Source of the DNA: Fragilaria crotonensis
Lineage: Eukaryota > Bacillariophyta > Fragilariophyceae > Fragilariales > Fragilariaceae
NCBI GenBank assembly: GCA_022925895.1
Contig: JAKSYS010000377.1
Span: 1 to 59,540, forward strand
Length of the DNA: 59,540 nucleotides
Direction: 5' to 3'
Shown: in pieces, positions 31,728 through 43,281 of the stretch
How the letters are laid out: the number at the start of each line of letters is the position of its first letter
How positions within the stretch are numbered: position 1 is the stretch's first letter
The notes under the pieces: generated by a model
Databases searched by the model: none
The model's input: the letters and a program-made list of their open reading frames with translations, nothing else
Told to the model about the DNA's origin: nothing
Translations under genes and position numbers: made by a program

Positions 31728-34433
31728 TTAACTCACAACTGGCCTTGATGTGAAGAAGCGTTTCACCGCATCTATGCAGGAATCGAAAGAAATACGTTCT
31801 TGGCCTGTTCCCCTCGTGAGCCACACTGGTAACGCTTTCCAGATGCGTCGATCAGCACAATATCGTTGATCCACAAGAATGATGGAGGCATAATCGCCCG
31901 CATGCCGAATTGCGCGCCCGACAGTTTGATTCACAGCCCTCATGCACAGACTGTGGTAGTACGCCTGTCCCGAAATACCACCAGGAGTCTGATCCATTGT
32001 GGCCATCTTTTCCTTCAACTCTGGATCAGTTATATCTGGATAGGGCAATCCAACAACCATGACACACCGCGCCATGTCATCAGCGAAGTTGATGCCTTCA
32101 CTCATCTTCCCTCCGACAACCGAAAGCAGTAGGCTCCCATGCGTGCAGGCATCTTTCGAGTATGCTGCAAGGGTAGCTTCCACTTGCGAGGATTGCTTTG
32201 GCTCCCGGTGAACCCGCTTCTGACGGTTGAGCTTGCTCCAATCGGATTCCTTCCAACGTCGAACTAGCAACGCCTCGTAAGAATAGCTGGGGAGAAAAAC
32301 AACCATTCCAGCAGGAACGTGGGCTGAGAGTTGCACGATGACCAATCCCAATTCGTCCAAAACCGCTTGATTGCCACGAGATTTATGCCTGAAATCCAGC
32401 GGAACGTCTCTAGATGGACCACACGACAGACACTGAAGCATTATGTTCGTGTGAGGAACGACGTGATCACATGTAAAAGCAGTCAAGGTAGGAGTGAAGG
32501 AAGTGATTGACACTTCGTTCGTTTCGGCTTGTGCTGATGCATCTGCCGTGGTAGCATCGACAAGGTAGGAAGTATCAAGGAGTTCAGCTGCCACGTGGTT
32601 GAAAGGCCTTAAAGTTCCTCCTACCAACGCCACTGCTATAGCTTCATTGACGACGTCTCGAAAGTGGACGGCTGGGTGGAGTGCCGCGAATCTCAGCGTC
32701 GGCTCCTGCGCTGAAGCTGTGGATCGCACATCAAAATCCACCTTCGGCCAATCCGTCACCACTTTCCCCTCACTGGACGTTGATGTGAGTTTGGAAAGGA
32801 AGGTTTCGACAATTGAGAGCGCAGAAACATGCTTTGAAATCCCAGAGGCTCCTGAATCCACAGTCGAAGTAGCATTGGCGAAACCCAACAGTTTTTGAGC
32901 CAGGCGCGACTGTTTCAGGTACGAAATAATTTTGAAGAGATTCACGTTGTCAAGCTTTAGATCCATAAGCAACTCTCCTGCTGATATCATTTTTATAGAC
33001 TGTTGGGGCCCACCTTGAAGATGCCTCACGAACGCATTCAGACACTTTCGCAGTTGGCCGAGGTAGTAAAGATTGCGTCCAGCCAGACGATCTGTGTATC
33101 GTTTTATGTAAGCAGAGAGTTGATCCGTCGCAGCGAGTGCCACGGAAAGCGACAGACGACACGAATGAAGTGATCGAATCGCTTCCGGCAGATTGTGCGC
33201 TTCGTCAACCAATACCAGGCATTGTTTCAGGCAGAGTCCTACTGCCTCTCGGGATGACTTCGAAAGGAGCATGCTGTATGGCATCACCACTACTTCGGCA
33301 GCTGCCAACGATTTCTGACAGTGCAACTGGTTAGATACGCACTTGCCAATAACGACGAATCGAATAAGCATAAGGGAACTTACTCTTGACGCGTAATAGG
33401 AGCATGCATGTGACGCCTCGCCCAGTGCAGCAGCATCCTCAATGTCAGATGGTTGCGCCAACGTGTGCAACGCCAAAGTTGCAATGCCTTCGGTAGACGA
33501 CAGAAGTGGGCAGCTCGACGTCTTATCCTTTTTCAAATCCAAACAGGCATCATTGACTGCCTGCTCCGACCTTCCAGGACGATTGACATCTGAATTGCCG
33601 CACAAGACCTTCCTCCCCCCGAGTGCCACCACTCGAATGCCAGAGAAGCCGGTACGACGAAGCTCACTGACAAACTGTGACAATTGAGAGTGCGTTCTAG
33701 CTGCGTACACGATTTTTCGCAAGCCACTCCCAGATTGGACGTTTCCAAGAGCAGTTTTGCCGTGCACTACGGACGACCCGTCCAGCGCCGCGCCATCAAG
33801 CAAGTGAGACGCCAGTGACAACGCGGTGTCCACTCCTTCTTGATCCGAATCATTCGAGTCATCTTGATCATCATGATCAGATCGATAATCAGCAACACAG
33901 AAATCTTCGTCGATACGGTCACGTAGTATTTTCTTCTTCTTGATCCGTCGTCCTTGCCGCTCTCGCAACTTGGCAGCTGTAACTCCTGAGCGCACCAAAT
34001 TTTCCCGACGTTCGCGGTTGTTGTTCTTCTCAGTCAATTTATCATGAATATTCTGAAGCTCCCGTTGGAGAGCCTCACGGGTGGTGCGAGCTCTTTCTCG
34101 TAGCATAGTTGCTTCCCGTTGTTGTTCGCGTACTTCAGGGTCAACCCAATCGTTGAGCCAGTCGTCCTTGTCAATTGTAGCAGAGTCATGGGTGCTACCT
34201 ACCTTTTCAAAATCAGCTTGTTCTTTATATCGAAGCCACGCCATTGCAGAGCACGCCAGTGAAAGACTCTTGCCCGTTCCAGTTGGCGATTCAAGGAGCA
34301 TGATTTTGGTTTGAGCGGCAAGCGATGACAGCAGGGCATCCATGAAATCCACTTGTTGACGATACGGGCTTTCGTACGGAAATGGAACAGTCCTTCCAGT
34401 AGGATAATCTGTGCTTCTCAAATTAGAGGACAT
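31728..34433 (-). CDS. DDX11: DDX11/Chl1-type superfamily 2 DNA helicase
   Basis: One uninterrupted frame, 901 codons, of which 23 are probably an intron. An FPYESPYRQQVDFM-type Q-motif region is followed by Walker A ESPTGTGKSLSL. A long charged insertion rich in Arg/Glu comes next, then motif Ia VYAARTHSQLSQFV. Four Cys likely bind the 4Fe-4S cluster (VLCGN, DACLDL, SSCPLL, HACSYY). The DEAH box reads LVDEAHNLPEAI. The C-terminal helicase domain has GGKMSEGINFADDMARCVMV and motif VI QTVGRAIRHAGDYASIILVD. XPD-like family; the role is in replication and sister-chromatid cohesion. A 69-bp segment at 33383-33315 has perfect GTAAGT...CAG ends and falls between SYYASR and KSLAAAEVVV. Without it the alignment to the family is better. 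ATG 34433 (MSSNLRSTDYP) is preferred to 34457. A copia LTR begins 65 bp upstream. Confidence 0.93.
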   Translation of the reverse strand: MSSNLRSTDYPTGRTVPFPYESPYRQQVDFMDALLSSLAAQTKIMLLESPTGTGKSLSLACSAMAWLRYKEQADFEKVGSTHDSATIDKDDWLNDWVDPEVREQQREATMLRERARTTREALQRELQNIHDKLTEKNNNRERRENLVRSGVTAAKLRERQGRRIKKKKILRDRIDEDFCVADYRSDHDDQDDSNDSDQEGVDTALSLASHLLDGAALDGSSVVHGKTALGNVQSGSGLRKIVYAARTHSQLSQFVSELRRTGFSGIRVVALGGRKVLCGNSDVNRPGRSEQAVNDACLDLKKDKTSSCPLLSSTEGIATLALHTLAQPSDIEDAAALGEASHACSYYASRVSSLMLIRFVVIGKCVSNQLHCQKSLAAAEVVVMPYSMLLSKSSREAVGLCLKQCLVLVDEAHNLPEAIRSLHSCRLSLSVALAATDQLSAYIKRYTDRLAGRNLYYLGQLRKCLNAFVRHLQGGPQQSIKMISAGELLMDLKLDNVNLFKIISYLKQSRLAQKLLGFANATSTVDSGASGISKHVSALSIVETFLSKLTSTSSEGKVVTDWPKVDFDVRSTASAQEPTLRFAALHPAVHFRDVVNEAIAVALVGGTLRPFNHVAAELLDTSYLVDATTADASAQAETNEVSITSFTPTLTAFTCDHVVPHTNIMLQCLSCGPSRDVPLDFRHKSRGNQAVLDELGLVIVQLSAHVPAGMVVFLPSYSYEALLVRRWKESDWSKLNRQKRVHREPKQSSQVEATLAAYSKDACTHGSLLLSVVGGKMSEGINFADDMARCVMVVGLPYPDITDPELKEKMATMDQTPGGISGQAYYHSLCMRAVNQTVGRAIRHAGDYASIILVDQRYCADRRIWKALPVWLTRGTGQERISFDSCIDAVKRFFTSRPVVS

Positions 34434-34497
34434 GGTGGTCGAGAGAAGGACACACAATGGAAAGTGATGGCGCAGATAAACGAAATTTCACTGTATA

Positions 34498-34990
34498 TGT
34501 CGAGAATCACTGTGCTACCGGCAGTATGCCATGCGACGATGCAACGGTGCTAGTAGACAGTAACAGTACTGTATGTCCTGGTGATCGTCCTGAGGTTGGT
34601 TGGACTACTGTTGGTGTCAAGACCAAGTCCAAGAACACGCAAAGACCTCCCAGGAGGCAGGGATCTACCTGAGGGAGCTGAGACAGGGATAGGGCGTCAT
34701 GGAATGAAGACTGCTTACAAGTAACCTCTACTGGAGAGGTGAAATTGCAGGTCTTCTATGTTTAGTTGTTCGTGTACAAGCTACTGGATGAGGGACATGT
34801 GTCCAATGATTAGAGAGCATTTGAGTGCTCTCATCTTGGACCTATTGATGACTCTAAATCAGTTTTGTAACTTAAACTAAGCTCACAATAACAGGAAATA
34901 GAAAGTGAGTAGAGGTTATCTACTGTCGCAATCTATACGAGTATTCGCAAAAGAGATACTGTAGGGCTACTACAGTACGGTGATTTAACA
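34498..34990 (+). repeat. 5' LTR of the copia element
   Basis: Starts TGTCGAGAATCACTG and ends GTGATTTAACA. It contains ACAGTAACAGTACTGT and CTACTACAGTACGG words and the start of transcription is expected within it. It also contains a copy of the 3' end of the pol frame (see the 3' LTR). Confidence 0.95.
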
Positions 34991-35002
34991 CGTTTATAAA
35001 CG
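34991..35002. other. 12-bp perfect palindrome at the primer-binding position (copia)
   Basis: CGTTTATAAACG follows the last base of the 5' LTR directly and equals its own reverse complement. This is where the tRNA primer-binding site should be. No complement to the usual initiator-tRNA 3' end is visible. See the gypsy element for a parallel. Confidence 0.8.
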
Positions 35003-35039
35003 ATCAGTTGAAATCCAAGGTAAAAGTTTGTACGAAATC

Positions 35040-38000
35040 ATGGCAGTTGAAGATTCCGATTCCAACTTTGGAACCACTGTTCGTGCGTTCGCTTTTAACG
35101 GCGATGATACGAAGTTCAGATCGTGGGAGGGCAAAACTCTCGCTCGCCAGTTCGAAGGGCTTCTTGCTCGCGCTCACCAGGGCAGAGGTAACGCCGGGTC
35201 TAACGGTCGAGCAGTACGAGTATGGTGAAGTGGAGGAGCCGGTCAGGCTCGCCACGGGAGCACCTGCTGAAACTGCAGGTGTCGCAGGGGTTACTGCGGC
35301 ACCACCAGTACGAACCCGTGCAACAACCTCAGTGGAGAACCGGAAGTACTTGGCACGCGCGGCTGCGTGGACTTACTTAGTGGCGAGCTGTACCGACAAG
35401 GCCTACGCGCTCATCGAACGAGCAGACGGAGACCCCTTCAAGGCTTGGACCATCCTACAGGAAAAGTACTGCGCCACGGACGCGGAGGAAAACTACCCTG
35501 AGCTGTCGGAGGCATTCGGGAAGTGTAAGTTGAGCGAGACGAAGCAAGACCCGGAACTTTGGTTCAATGATTTGGACCATTTGAATATGAGGATTGCCCG
35601 TATCAACAAGAAGTACGAGCTCGATGACCTTCAGATGAAAAGTCACATCATGACGTCGATGTCCAGTGGCTACGATTCCGTCGTGGTCAAGTATCGTGGT
35701 GAACTAGCGGAGACACCGCTTGTGAAGTTGCGCAAAATTGGGCTCCAGTACAAGACACTACTCAAGACTACTACGAAGAACAAGTCGGAGTCGGCTCTCG
35801 TGGCGAATGTAAACAAACACCCATATAAGAAGTTCAAGGGCACGTGTCGCAACTGCGGCAAAATCGGTCACAAAGCAAACGAATGTCGGTCCGCGAAGAG
35901 TACCGCGGAAAGCACCGATTCTACCAAAACGCCTGTTGACAAAAGTAATGTCACCTGTTTCAATTGTCAAGAGAAGGGGCATTATGCGAACAAGTGCCCA
36001 AAACCAAAGAAGGATAAAGCAGATAATGACATGGCTATGTTCGTTGGTCTTTCACGAATTGAAGTTGACGTTGAAGCCGTGGAGACACCCAAGGTCGTGG
36101 TTAACGATAGTATCGATTTTACCCCTGATGACTTCTTCGATGACTGGCGCTGGGGCGATGACTCTTTGAGCGATGACTTCAACTCCGATGACGATCTCGG
36201 AACCTTCACCGAATTCTTTGAACACGACTTGTTGGGCGACGACGATGCTACCATGGTGGATGTCTCGGAGACCCAGGAAACTATGGAGTTTGTAAATGTC
36301 AGTTTGATTACGGAGGAATTCGTTGGGACTTCGGCTGCACTCAACGGCATTGAAGAATGGCTTTTGGACTCAGGGGCTACTTGCGGCGTTACGTATGACA
36401 AATCGAAGATGTCAAACATGCGGGCATCAGACAAAATGATTACGATTGGCAATGGCGCTCAGGTCGCAACTCTCGGACAGGGAACGGTGCATCTAGTCAA
36501 CAATCGTGGAAACCAAGTAACTCTTCATGACGTCTACTATGCACCAAAGTTCACTAAACACATCGTGAGCCTTCGCAAGTTGATTGACGATGACTGGACA
36601 TTGAATGTTGCCGACAAAACGGAATTTGTCTTAGTCGACCCAGCAACGGCGTCCACTATGTGCTTTGAGCGAAACGACAACGACCAACTGTACTATCTGA
36701 CTGGGACTCGTGTCCCAACAGCGAACGACATTGAAGCGGTACACAGCCTCACAACGAAGCCGGTAACTCTAGATATTAATATAGCGCACGGCTTGCTCGG
36801 TCACCCGGACACTCGCACGGTGAAGGCGATGGCGGTGAGACAGAACTGGACATTGACTGGGACGGTACAGCCCTGTGGCTCATGTGCACTTGCAAAGGCA
36901 CGCGCCAAGGCGGTCCCAAAGACTACAATGACCAAAGCCAAACTCCCCGGAGAGAGACTCTTTCTGGACATTTCGGGCCCCTTCAGTGACTCCCTCAACT
37001 CGAACCGGTATTGGCTTCGCATTGTGGATGACAACACGCGGTTTTGCTGGGACAGTTTCCTTCCACGCAAGAGTGGTATACACGTCCCGTTGGAGGCCCT
37101 TCTCATCGCGAACAAGGCTGCTGGTAAACCGTGCAAGTACCTTCGCTGCGACAACGCGGGTGAGAACGAGGCCTATGTGCAGAAACTGTGTGCCGAACAC
37201 GATATTGCCCTCGAGATGACCGCTCCGAACACCCCCCAAATGAATGGCGTGGTGGAACGGAGCTTCGCTACATGCAAGGATCGCGCCTTCGCGACTATGT
37301 ATTGCGCACGATTCACGTTAGAATCGCAGGGTTTGTTATGGCCTGAGGCCATTAACACGATTACCAAGCTGGGTAACACGCTCCACGCACCGGGGACGTT
37401 TTGGACCCCTACACTGCCTGGCACGGTAAAGATGTCAGGCCCAATCGGATTTTGGATTATCTTCAGCCGTTTGGGAGAATCGCCTACATCACGGATCGCA
37501 CTAAGATCAAGGCAAAGGCTGACGTCAGGGCTTCGAAATGTGTGTTCGTCGGGTATGCCAACGATCACTCCGGTGACACGTACAAGTTCTACAACCCTAC
37601 GACGAAACATACCATACTGTCCCGTGATGTCCACCAATGGATGGAATGGCACGGACGTATCACGGCTACCGATGATTTGGCATTGTTTGACGAATTAGAT
37701 AGATTAAAGACGGATTCAGTCATTTTGCCTGCCACCTCGACGGACATTCCCATTTTGTCTGACACTGACGGTTCGGATTTGGACGATCTCTGGGATCTCC
37801 CGCCCTCGACGCCCGCCGGCACGGAGGATACAGGACTACCAGTTGAAGATGCTCTTCGTCCTGCGCGGAGAATTTGGCTCCGGCTTTCGGTTCGGGTGCT
37901 GTCACTCGAGCACGAGCCCGCGCGTCAACAGTACCTTCGCCGATGTACACAGGAACGAAGACAATTTGGAAGCGTCGGTTGCTACCATAAGCGCGGAGGA

Positions 38001-39850
38001 ATTGTCCACGCTACTGGTTATGAACGCCTTACTTCAATCGGATCCCCAACCTGGTGTACCAAAGAACTACAAGGCTCTACTTAAGCTCAATGACCCAAAG
38101 TGGACAACTTCTATGCACGGTGAGCTGGAAAACTTCCTCAAGCGCGACGCATGGGAATTCTTACCACGCAGCGAGTTGCCAAATAATCGTAAGACACTAC
38201 GGTGTCGCTGGATATTTAAATTAAAGCTTGATGGGACAAGGAAGTCCCGATCCGTGATCCGAGGCTACGAACAAGAACCGGGAGTTGATTATGTCGAATC
38301 GTACTCTCCGCTTGCGACGAACACTACGATCAAAGTGGTACTCGCAGTGACATTGGAACAAGAAGAGAAGCATGACGACTGGATTCAGATCTTGGTTGAC
38401 GTTGAAGCGGCATTTCTCAACGCTCTCGTAGACAACGATGTCTATATCGAATTCCCCGAAGGACTTTTGGAGTACTTAGAGAGTAAAGGTATCTACCTTG
38501 CGGACCATATCATCAAACTCAAGCGAGCCCAGTACGGCCTGGTACAAAGCCCACGACTTTGGATGATGACATTCGCGAAAATTCTAATTAATTTGGGCAA
38601 CCCAGTGCAAAACCGACCCTTGCCTGTTCACGTTGCATGACCCTGATGGAAACCTGTTGGTCCTGGTGGTTGTGTACTGCGACGACTCTATCATCACAGG
38701 CATTCGAAAACATGTGGATCGCATCAAGAAAGGCATTTCAGACGCGGTTGCCATCTCTGATCTTGGAAACCTGGTACGTCACCTGGGAGTGGACTACGAA
38801 ACTGGTCGAGACAAATCGGGCAAGTACATACGATCTAGTATGACAGATTACCTTGAGGCCATTGTACGGGATTTTGAGGCGGATGTCAACGCCAAGGTCA
38901 AAGAACATAAGACACCTGGTGCAGCAGTGACACCCCCTCTTCGCTCAACTCCTGAAGACGAAATTGTACTTCAGGAACTGTACCGTTCCTACGTCGGTCG
39001 TATCATGTTTGCCTGCGGCAAGTCGGAACCCGCTATCTCGAACGCATGTCGAGAATTAACGTGTCACTTAAATGCCCCAAATGAAGAACATTGGAATGCC
39101 CTCAGACATTTGATCGGATATATCAAAAGCGGCGACTATCAGGGACTGAAGATGAGGCCCCCTAAGGATAGACGGGTGGTTGCGTTTGTTGACTCTGATT
39201 ATGCCAGTGACCGTGGTGACCGCAAGAGTATATCCGGCTACCTCGTGACCATTGGCGGATGCCTCGTATCGTGGCAGTCCAAGAAACAAACTGGTGTGAC
39301 ACTTTCGTCTACGGAATCAGAATTTGTTGCTATGAGCATGGCGGCCACTGAGGTGAAGTTCATTGTGTCGCTGCTGACGGAGATCGGGAACCACGCGCCC
39401 TTGCTTCCGAGTATCTTGAAGGAAGATAACACTGGAGCAATATTTATGGCTAAGAATACCGCAATTGGGCAAAGGACAAAACACGTCGATATCAGATACC
39501 GATTCGTCAATGATATGATTTTAAGTAAGGAACTATGGGTTGAACACATACGAAGTGGTGACAACCCCAGCGACATGATGACGAAGAACCTTCCTGCTAC
39601 CCTATTTACGAAACATGCTGAGATCACATCCGAAGGGTTTTTGGGCACGCTGTACGACCCCCAGTCCACGGAGGATGTCGAGAATCACTGTGCTACCGGC
39701 AGTATGCCATGCGACGATGCAACGGTGCTAGTAGACAGTAACAGTACTGTATGTCCTGGTGATCGTCCTGAGGTTGGTTGGACTACTGTTGGTGTCAAGA
39801 CCAAGTCCAAGAACACGCAAAGACCTCCCAGGAGGCAGGGATCTACCTGA
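35040..39850 (+). CDS. copia Gag-Pol polyprotein (frame broken about four times)
   Basis: Gag begins at ATG 35040 (MAVEDSDSNFGTTVRAFAFN) and passes a frame change near 35145. It then has a Gag core (YLVASCTDKAYALIERADGD) and two CCHC zinc knuckles (CRNCGKIGHKANEC and CFNCQEKGHYANKC). Protease has LLDSGATCGV. Integrase has the H-H-C-C zinc motif (HGLLGHPDTR, CGSCALAKA) and a D-D-E core (LFLDISGPF, RCDNAGENE, MNGVVERSF). Near 37400 and 37870 the frame changes again. Reverse transcriptase then reads RTLRCRWIFKLK-like KTLRCRWIFKLKLDG, LVDVEAAFLNAL and, after a change near 38600, VVYCDDSIITG as the catalytic motif. RNase H reads VAFVDSDYASDRGDRKSISG and LSSTESEFVAMS. The final codons lie inside the 3' LTR. 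With these breaks no full polyprotein can be made unless they are sequence errors. Confidence 0.9.
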
Positions 39851-40168
39851 GGGAGCTGAGACAGGGATAGGGCGTCATGGAATGAAGACTGCTTACAAGT
39901 AACCTCTACTGGAGAGGTGAAATTGCAGGTCTTCTATGTTTAGTTGTTCGTGTACAAGCTACTGGATGAGGGACATGTGTCCAATGATTAGAGAGCATTT
40001 GAGTGCTCTCATCTTGGACCTATTGATGACTCTAAATCAGTTTTGTAACTTAAACTAAGCTCACAATAACAGGAAATAGAAAGTGAGTAGAGGTTATCTA
40101 CTGTCGCAATCTATACGAGTATTCGCAAAAGAGATACTGTAGGGCTACTACAGTACGGTGATTTAACA
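39676..40168 (+). repeat. 3' LTR of the copia element
   Basis: Appears identical to 34498-34990, 493 bp. The pol frame reads on from the internal region into this LTR for about 57 codons and stops at 39850, so the LTR encodes the Pol C-terminus (for example VGWTTVGVKTKSKNTQRPPR). Target duplication TGTATA follows at 40169. Confidence 0.95.
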
Positions 40169-40174
40169 TGTATA

Positions 40175-40774
40175 TGCCTAATAATCTAATAATGCATAGT
40201 TGGGAGCTGGGAGCTGGGACAGGGAGATACTGGTAGTTGAGATGTACTGCAAGTACATGTACTTGTTTGTACCTCTGGCACTCAACGACATCTCAAAAAT
40301 GGCGCGAAGGTTCCCACCATGTCTGCATTGACTTCTGGTACCCGGTACCAGTACCCAATACTACTTACATACCAGCAAATAGCAACTGCACTCCGGCAAC
40401 GAGTACCGATCACTCAGAAATACTGGTACTGTATGTTCTCCTTCTTTGTTGTGGTCATAATAGCGCTGCAACGAAGTACATAGTACTACCCCTCCAATTA
40501 GTTCGGTGGAAGCAAGATAAACCAACAACAAAACCTGAACTTCGCAGTTACTGATAAAACGAGAATAAAACCGTAGTTGCTATGGAAGCACCATGCCCAC
40601 AGCGGAGGTGCGGTAAGATCCGTGGGTTTACATCCTATCCTTGAAATAAAAGAAAAATGTACAGAGTAAGGACTCTCGCGCACCCGAAAGGCCCCGGGCA
40701 TCAAATTAATTCGAGGTGGTCCGGTACGGTCAAGCGGCTTTCCAGTCGCGTTATAGAGTGCTGCCAAAACTTTA
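40175..40774. other. intergenic, GTAC-rich
   Basis: The part at 40220-40490 is dense in GTAC words (TGCAAGTACATGTACTTG, GGTACCCGGTACCAGTACC). No gene seen. Confidence 0.45.
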
Positions 40775-41570
40775 TAAGGCATAGTCAGCTGCGGGCACAA
40801 TCACCCTCGGCATGATGGTGGCACCTGGAGGAGCAGTGGGGAGCTTGCTATTCCTGGAGAAACTGGATCCCCGGAACATATCAAATCGTACTTTAAAGCG
40901 TTCTCCAGTCACACGATCATACAGGACCAGACCCTCAATAGCAATACTTTGAGCCATACGTTCGACTGCTTCTCGAGTCCGCACGGGTACGTCAACGACA
41001 ACACTGCCATGAATGTAAGAGCGTGATCCGCATCTATGCCGTCAATATTCCCCTGATGCTTGCGACCAACCCATTCCACTGTGATATGATTGGGACAGTC
41101 TGGATCGTTTGGATCCGGGATTTCGCCTCTTGCCACACCCGCGGCAATAGCGAGTATGTATCAGGACCCACATTTGTCGTTTTGATCCCTTTCCCGTCAC
41201 CTTGTTTCTGTCAAGAGGATGAAACAATATGTATGATTGTCATACTTCGCAGGGTGCACTCCCGCCGGAACTGCAGAAGCCTCCCGGGGCGGCGATTTGT
41301 CTTTCGAATCATAGCGTGTGCAGAAAATCCATTCGAACTCATCATCGGACTTCGCTTGTTTAATCAGTAGACAGCATTCTCCGTGGACCTTGGTGATATG
41401 GTGCCACCTATATCTTGAAAGCAACGTCGTGCTGCTTCGCACGAAAAAGTTTCTTCATAGACGCCCTTGCCGGGGTGAAGATATGATTCATCTTGCCGCC
41501 GTTGAAGGGGACCATAGTTCCGTCTTCCGTCACCATCAGAGACGGTGGCATGGTTCATGCGTTCAGTCAC
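40775..41570 (-). pseudogene. unidentified minus-strand gene, broken
   Basis: Coding-like pieces follow each other on the minus strand in changing frames. They are about 41442-41240 (HHITKVHGECCLLIKQAKSD, DEFEWIFCTRYDSKDKSPPR), about 41136-41005 (EIPDPNDPDCPNHITVEWVG, RKHQGNIDGIDADHALT) and, in the next frame, SYIHGSVVVDVPVRTREAVE, then IAIEGLVLYDRVTGERFKVR and PTAPPGATIMPRVIVPAADY, stopping near 40775. The last two pieces join cleanly if one base is added near 41010. I do not recognise the family. It could be a real gene with introns and indels. Confidence 0.4.
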
Positions 41571-42884
41571 ATGTCACGTGGTCTGTGTCGAGTTATACAG
41601 TGCATTTATTATCCAGCTTTGAATAATATAATATATATGGTACAAGTACTGGCTCTTGTAGTAGTAGTATACCGGTACTCAAGATTGTCTACTGTCTACA
41701 GTACTAATACCGGTAGCAGCTATCATGCCTATAGCAGTGCCTACTACCGTCGAGCTACAAGGACCTGCGCAGGACCTGATGGCCTGATGGGCTGATTATT
41801 GACACCACTTGGGCTTCATCAATTCCGCTTTTGCTTTCCCTTATCTTTGAGAACGTCCCTTGGACCTCAAACTTGGCCAACCTCCTGAGAACAGTAAAAA
41901 TTGCATGGTTTAAATTGGCAATTGGTTCTGAGATCAATGCTAATGTCAAACAAAACACAATTAACAAAATATGGAGCTTGCTTTGATTCATTTGTGTGCA
42001 AAATGTGCCTTATGTGGAACAATCTGCACCACAATATGTTCAGTACTCATACATATATTAAATGCATAATGTTCAGTTCAAAACCACGTAAAAGTATGCA
42101 AAATCTCTACTACCACAATAAATGGCTTTGAACTATTAAAATCACTTTAAACGAATAGTCATGGGAAATTTGAGGTCGTGCACACAATATTAGTCTATTT
42201 TCATTTTACCTCGTCTTGCATGACAAGTCGTTCCTTTGCGGATTTGGCATGTATGTGTTGCTGTTAAAAATTCGAATTTCATAACACAATTGTCTATTTA
42301 TGCATAGTCTAGAGGCAACAATGGGCTCTCCAGATTTCCCAGAGCAAGATTTTCCCCGCATCGAGCACGCCCTCCCAGAGTATACGGTATAAAAATCTGC
42401 ATCTGTTTGCGAGATATAGTATAGATTTTTCCTGACCGGTACTAGCTAGCTCCCTTTTTCAGGTCTCATTTCGCAATTAGTCAAATTCATCGTTGAAAAT
42501 CCTGTCCCTGTAAAAGTTTTGAGAGCCGAAATCTTCACTGCACTTGGGAAATAATCTAAACGCATTCTGTCTAAATTTTTTGTGCGTGTACAAATACATT
42601 TTCATATACGGCTTTGGACATTACTATGGCAAAAATGAAGGTTGCAATTTGCAATATCATGCATTACTATATGGGATTATGTTCCCATTTGATAATGATT
42701 CCTCATCAGCTCTGAAGATGAAGTCATGAAGGAATACCTGTCCTACAAATCTTGGGGTGTGAACATGTGTATTGGTGGACATATCTTGACTCTAAACTTG
42801 GGGAAATATAGTGGTTCAAAGCCATCTTTATGTGGTAGCTACTGCACCTTGATGAAGCACATTCGTTTAAATGTTTGATGATCT
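41571..42884. other. intergenic, no gene seen
   Basis: AT-rich DNA with a GTAC-rich patch at 41640-41715. Short frames have no recognisable content. Positions 42880-42884 are the left GATCT target copy of the gypsy element. Confidence 0.45.
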
Positions 42885-43268
42885 TGCAGTACACCGCACG
42901 TGCCCTTAGCGTAGTGCGATACAGTATACTATATTACTAGTATCCAGTACTACAATACAATGGCCATGTATAGTACTTGGATATACCGGTAGACTAGTAA
43001 TACCATAGTACAGTGCAACAATAGAACACTGATCCTGTACAACAGTACAACCGTACAACAGTAGAATGAGAACTGTCTGACATCTCTTGGAGACTCACTG
43101 AGTCTCCTAGATGAATGAAAGAGAACAGTCCAATCCCACCAAGGATGGGACTGCTCTCTTGTTTTAAAAACTAGTCTCATAACTTTTAATAAGGTGCAAC
43201 TATTAATCCTTTAAAACTAGCTACAAATTAGCCTCCAAAATAAAACTGATTACTTCGCGCGTAGGGCA
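42885..43268 (+). repeat. 5' LTR of the gypsy element
   Basis: Starts TGCAGTACACCGCACG and ends GCGCGTAGGGCA. Its first 200 bp is rich in GTAC, TACTAGTA and CAACAGTACAACCGTAC words. An ACTCACTGAGT inverted motif lies near 43091. Confidence 0.95.
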
Positions 43269-43269
43269 C

Positions 43270-43281
43270 AGTGAATTCACT
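43270..43281. other. 12-bp perfect palindrome at the primer-binding position (gypsy)
   Basis: AGTGAATTCACT starts one base after the 5' LTR and equals its reverse complement. As in the copia element, it sits where the tRNA primer-binding site should be, and no usual primer-binding sequence is visible. Confidence 0.8.

Larger units (their letters stand above)
34498..40168 (+). mobile_element. complete copia-type LTR retrotransposon
   Basis: Two 493-bp LTRs enclose about 4.7 kb of gag-pol. The target duplication TGTATA flanks both ends (34492-34497 and 40169-40174). The LTRs begin TG and end CA and look identical on reading, so the insertion is recent. The order protease-integrase-reverse transcriptase-RNase H identifies the copia superfamily (CoDi-like in diatoms). 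The element lies head-on in front of DDX11. Confidence 0.95.

Noticed and set aside
37390-38640. Programmed ribosomal frameshifting to explain the retroelement breaks
   Set aside because: The breaks are too many, lie inside domains (RT, integrase) and lack shared slippery sites.
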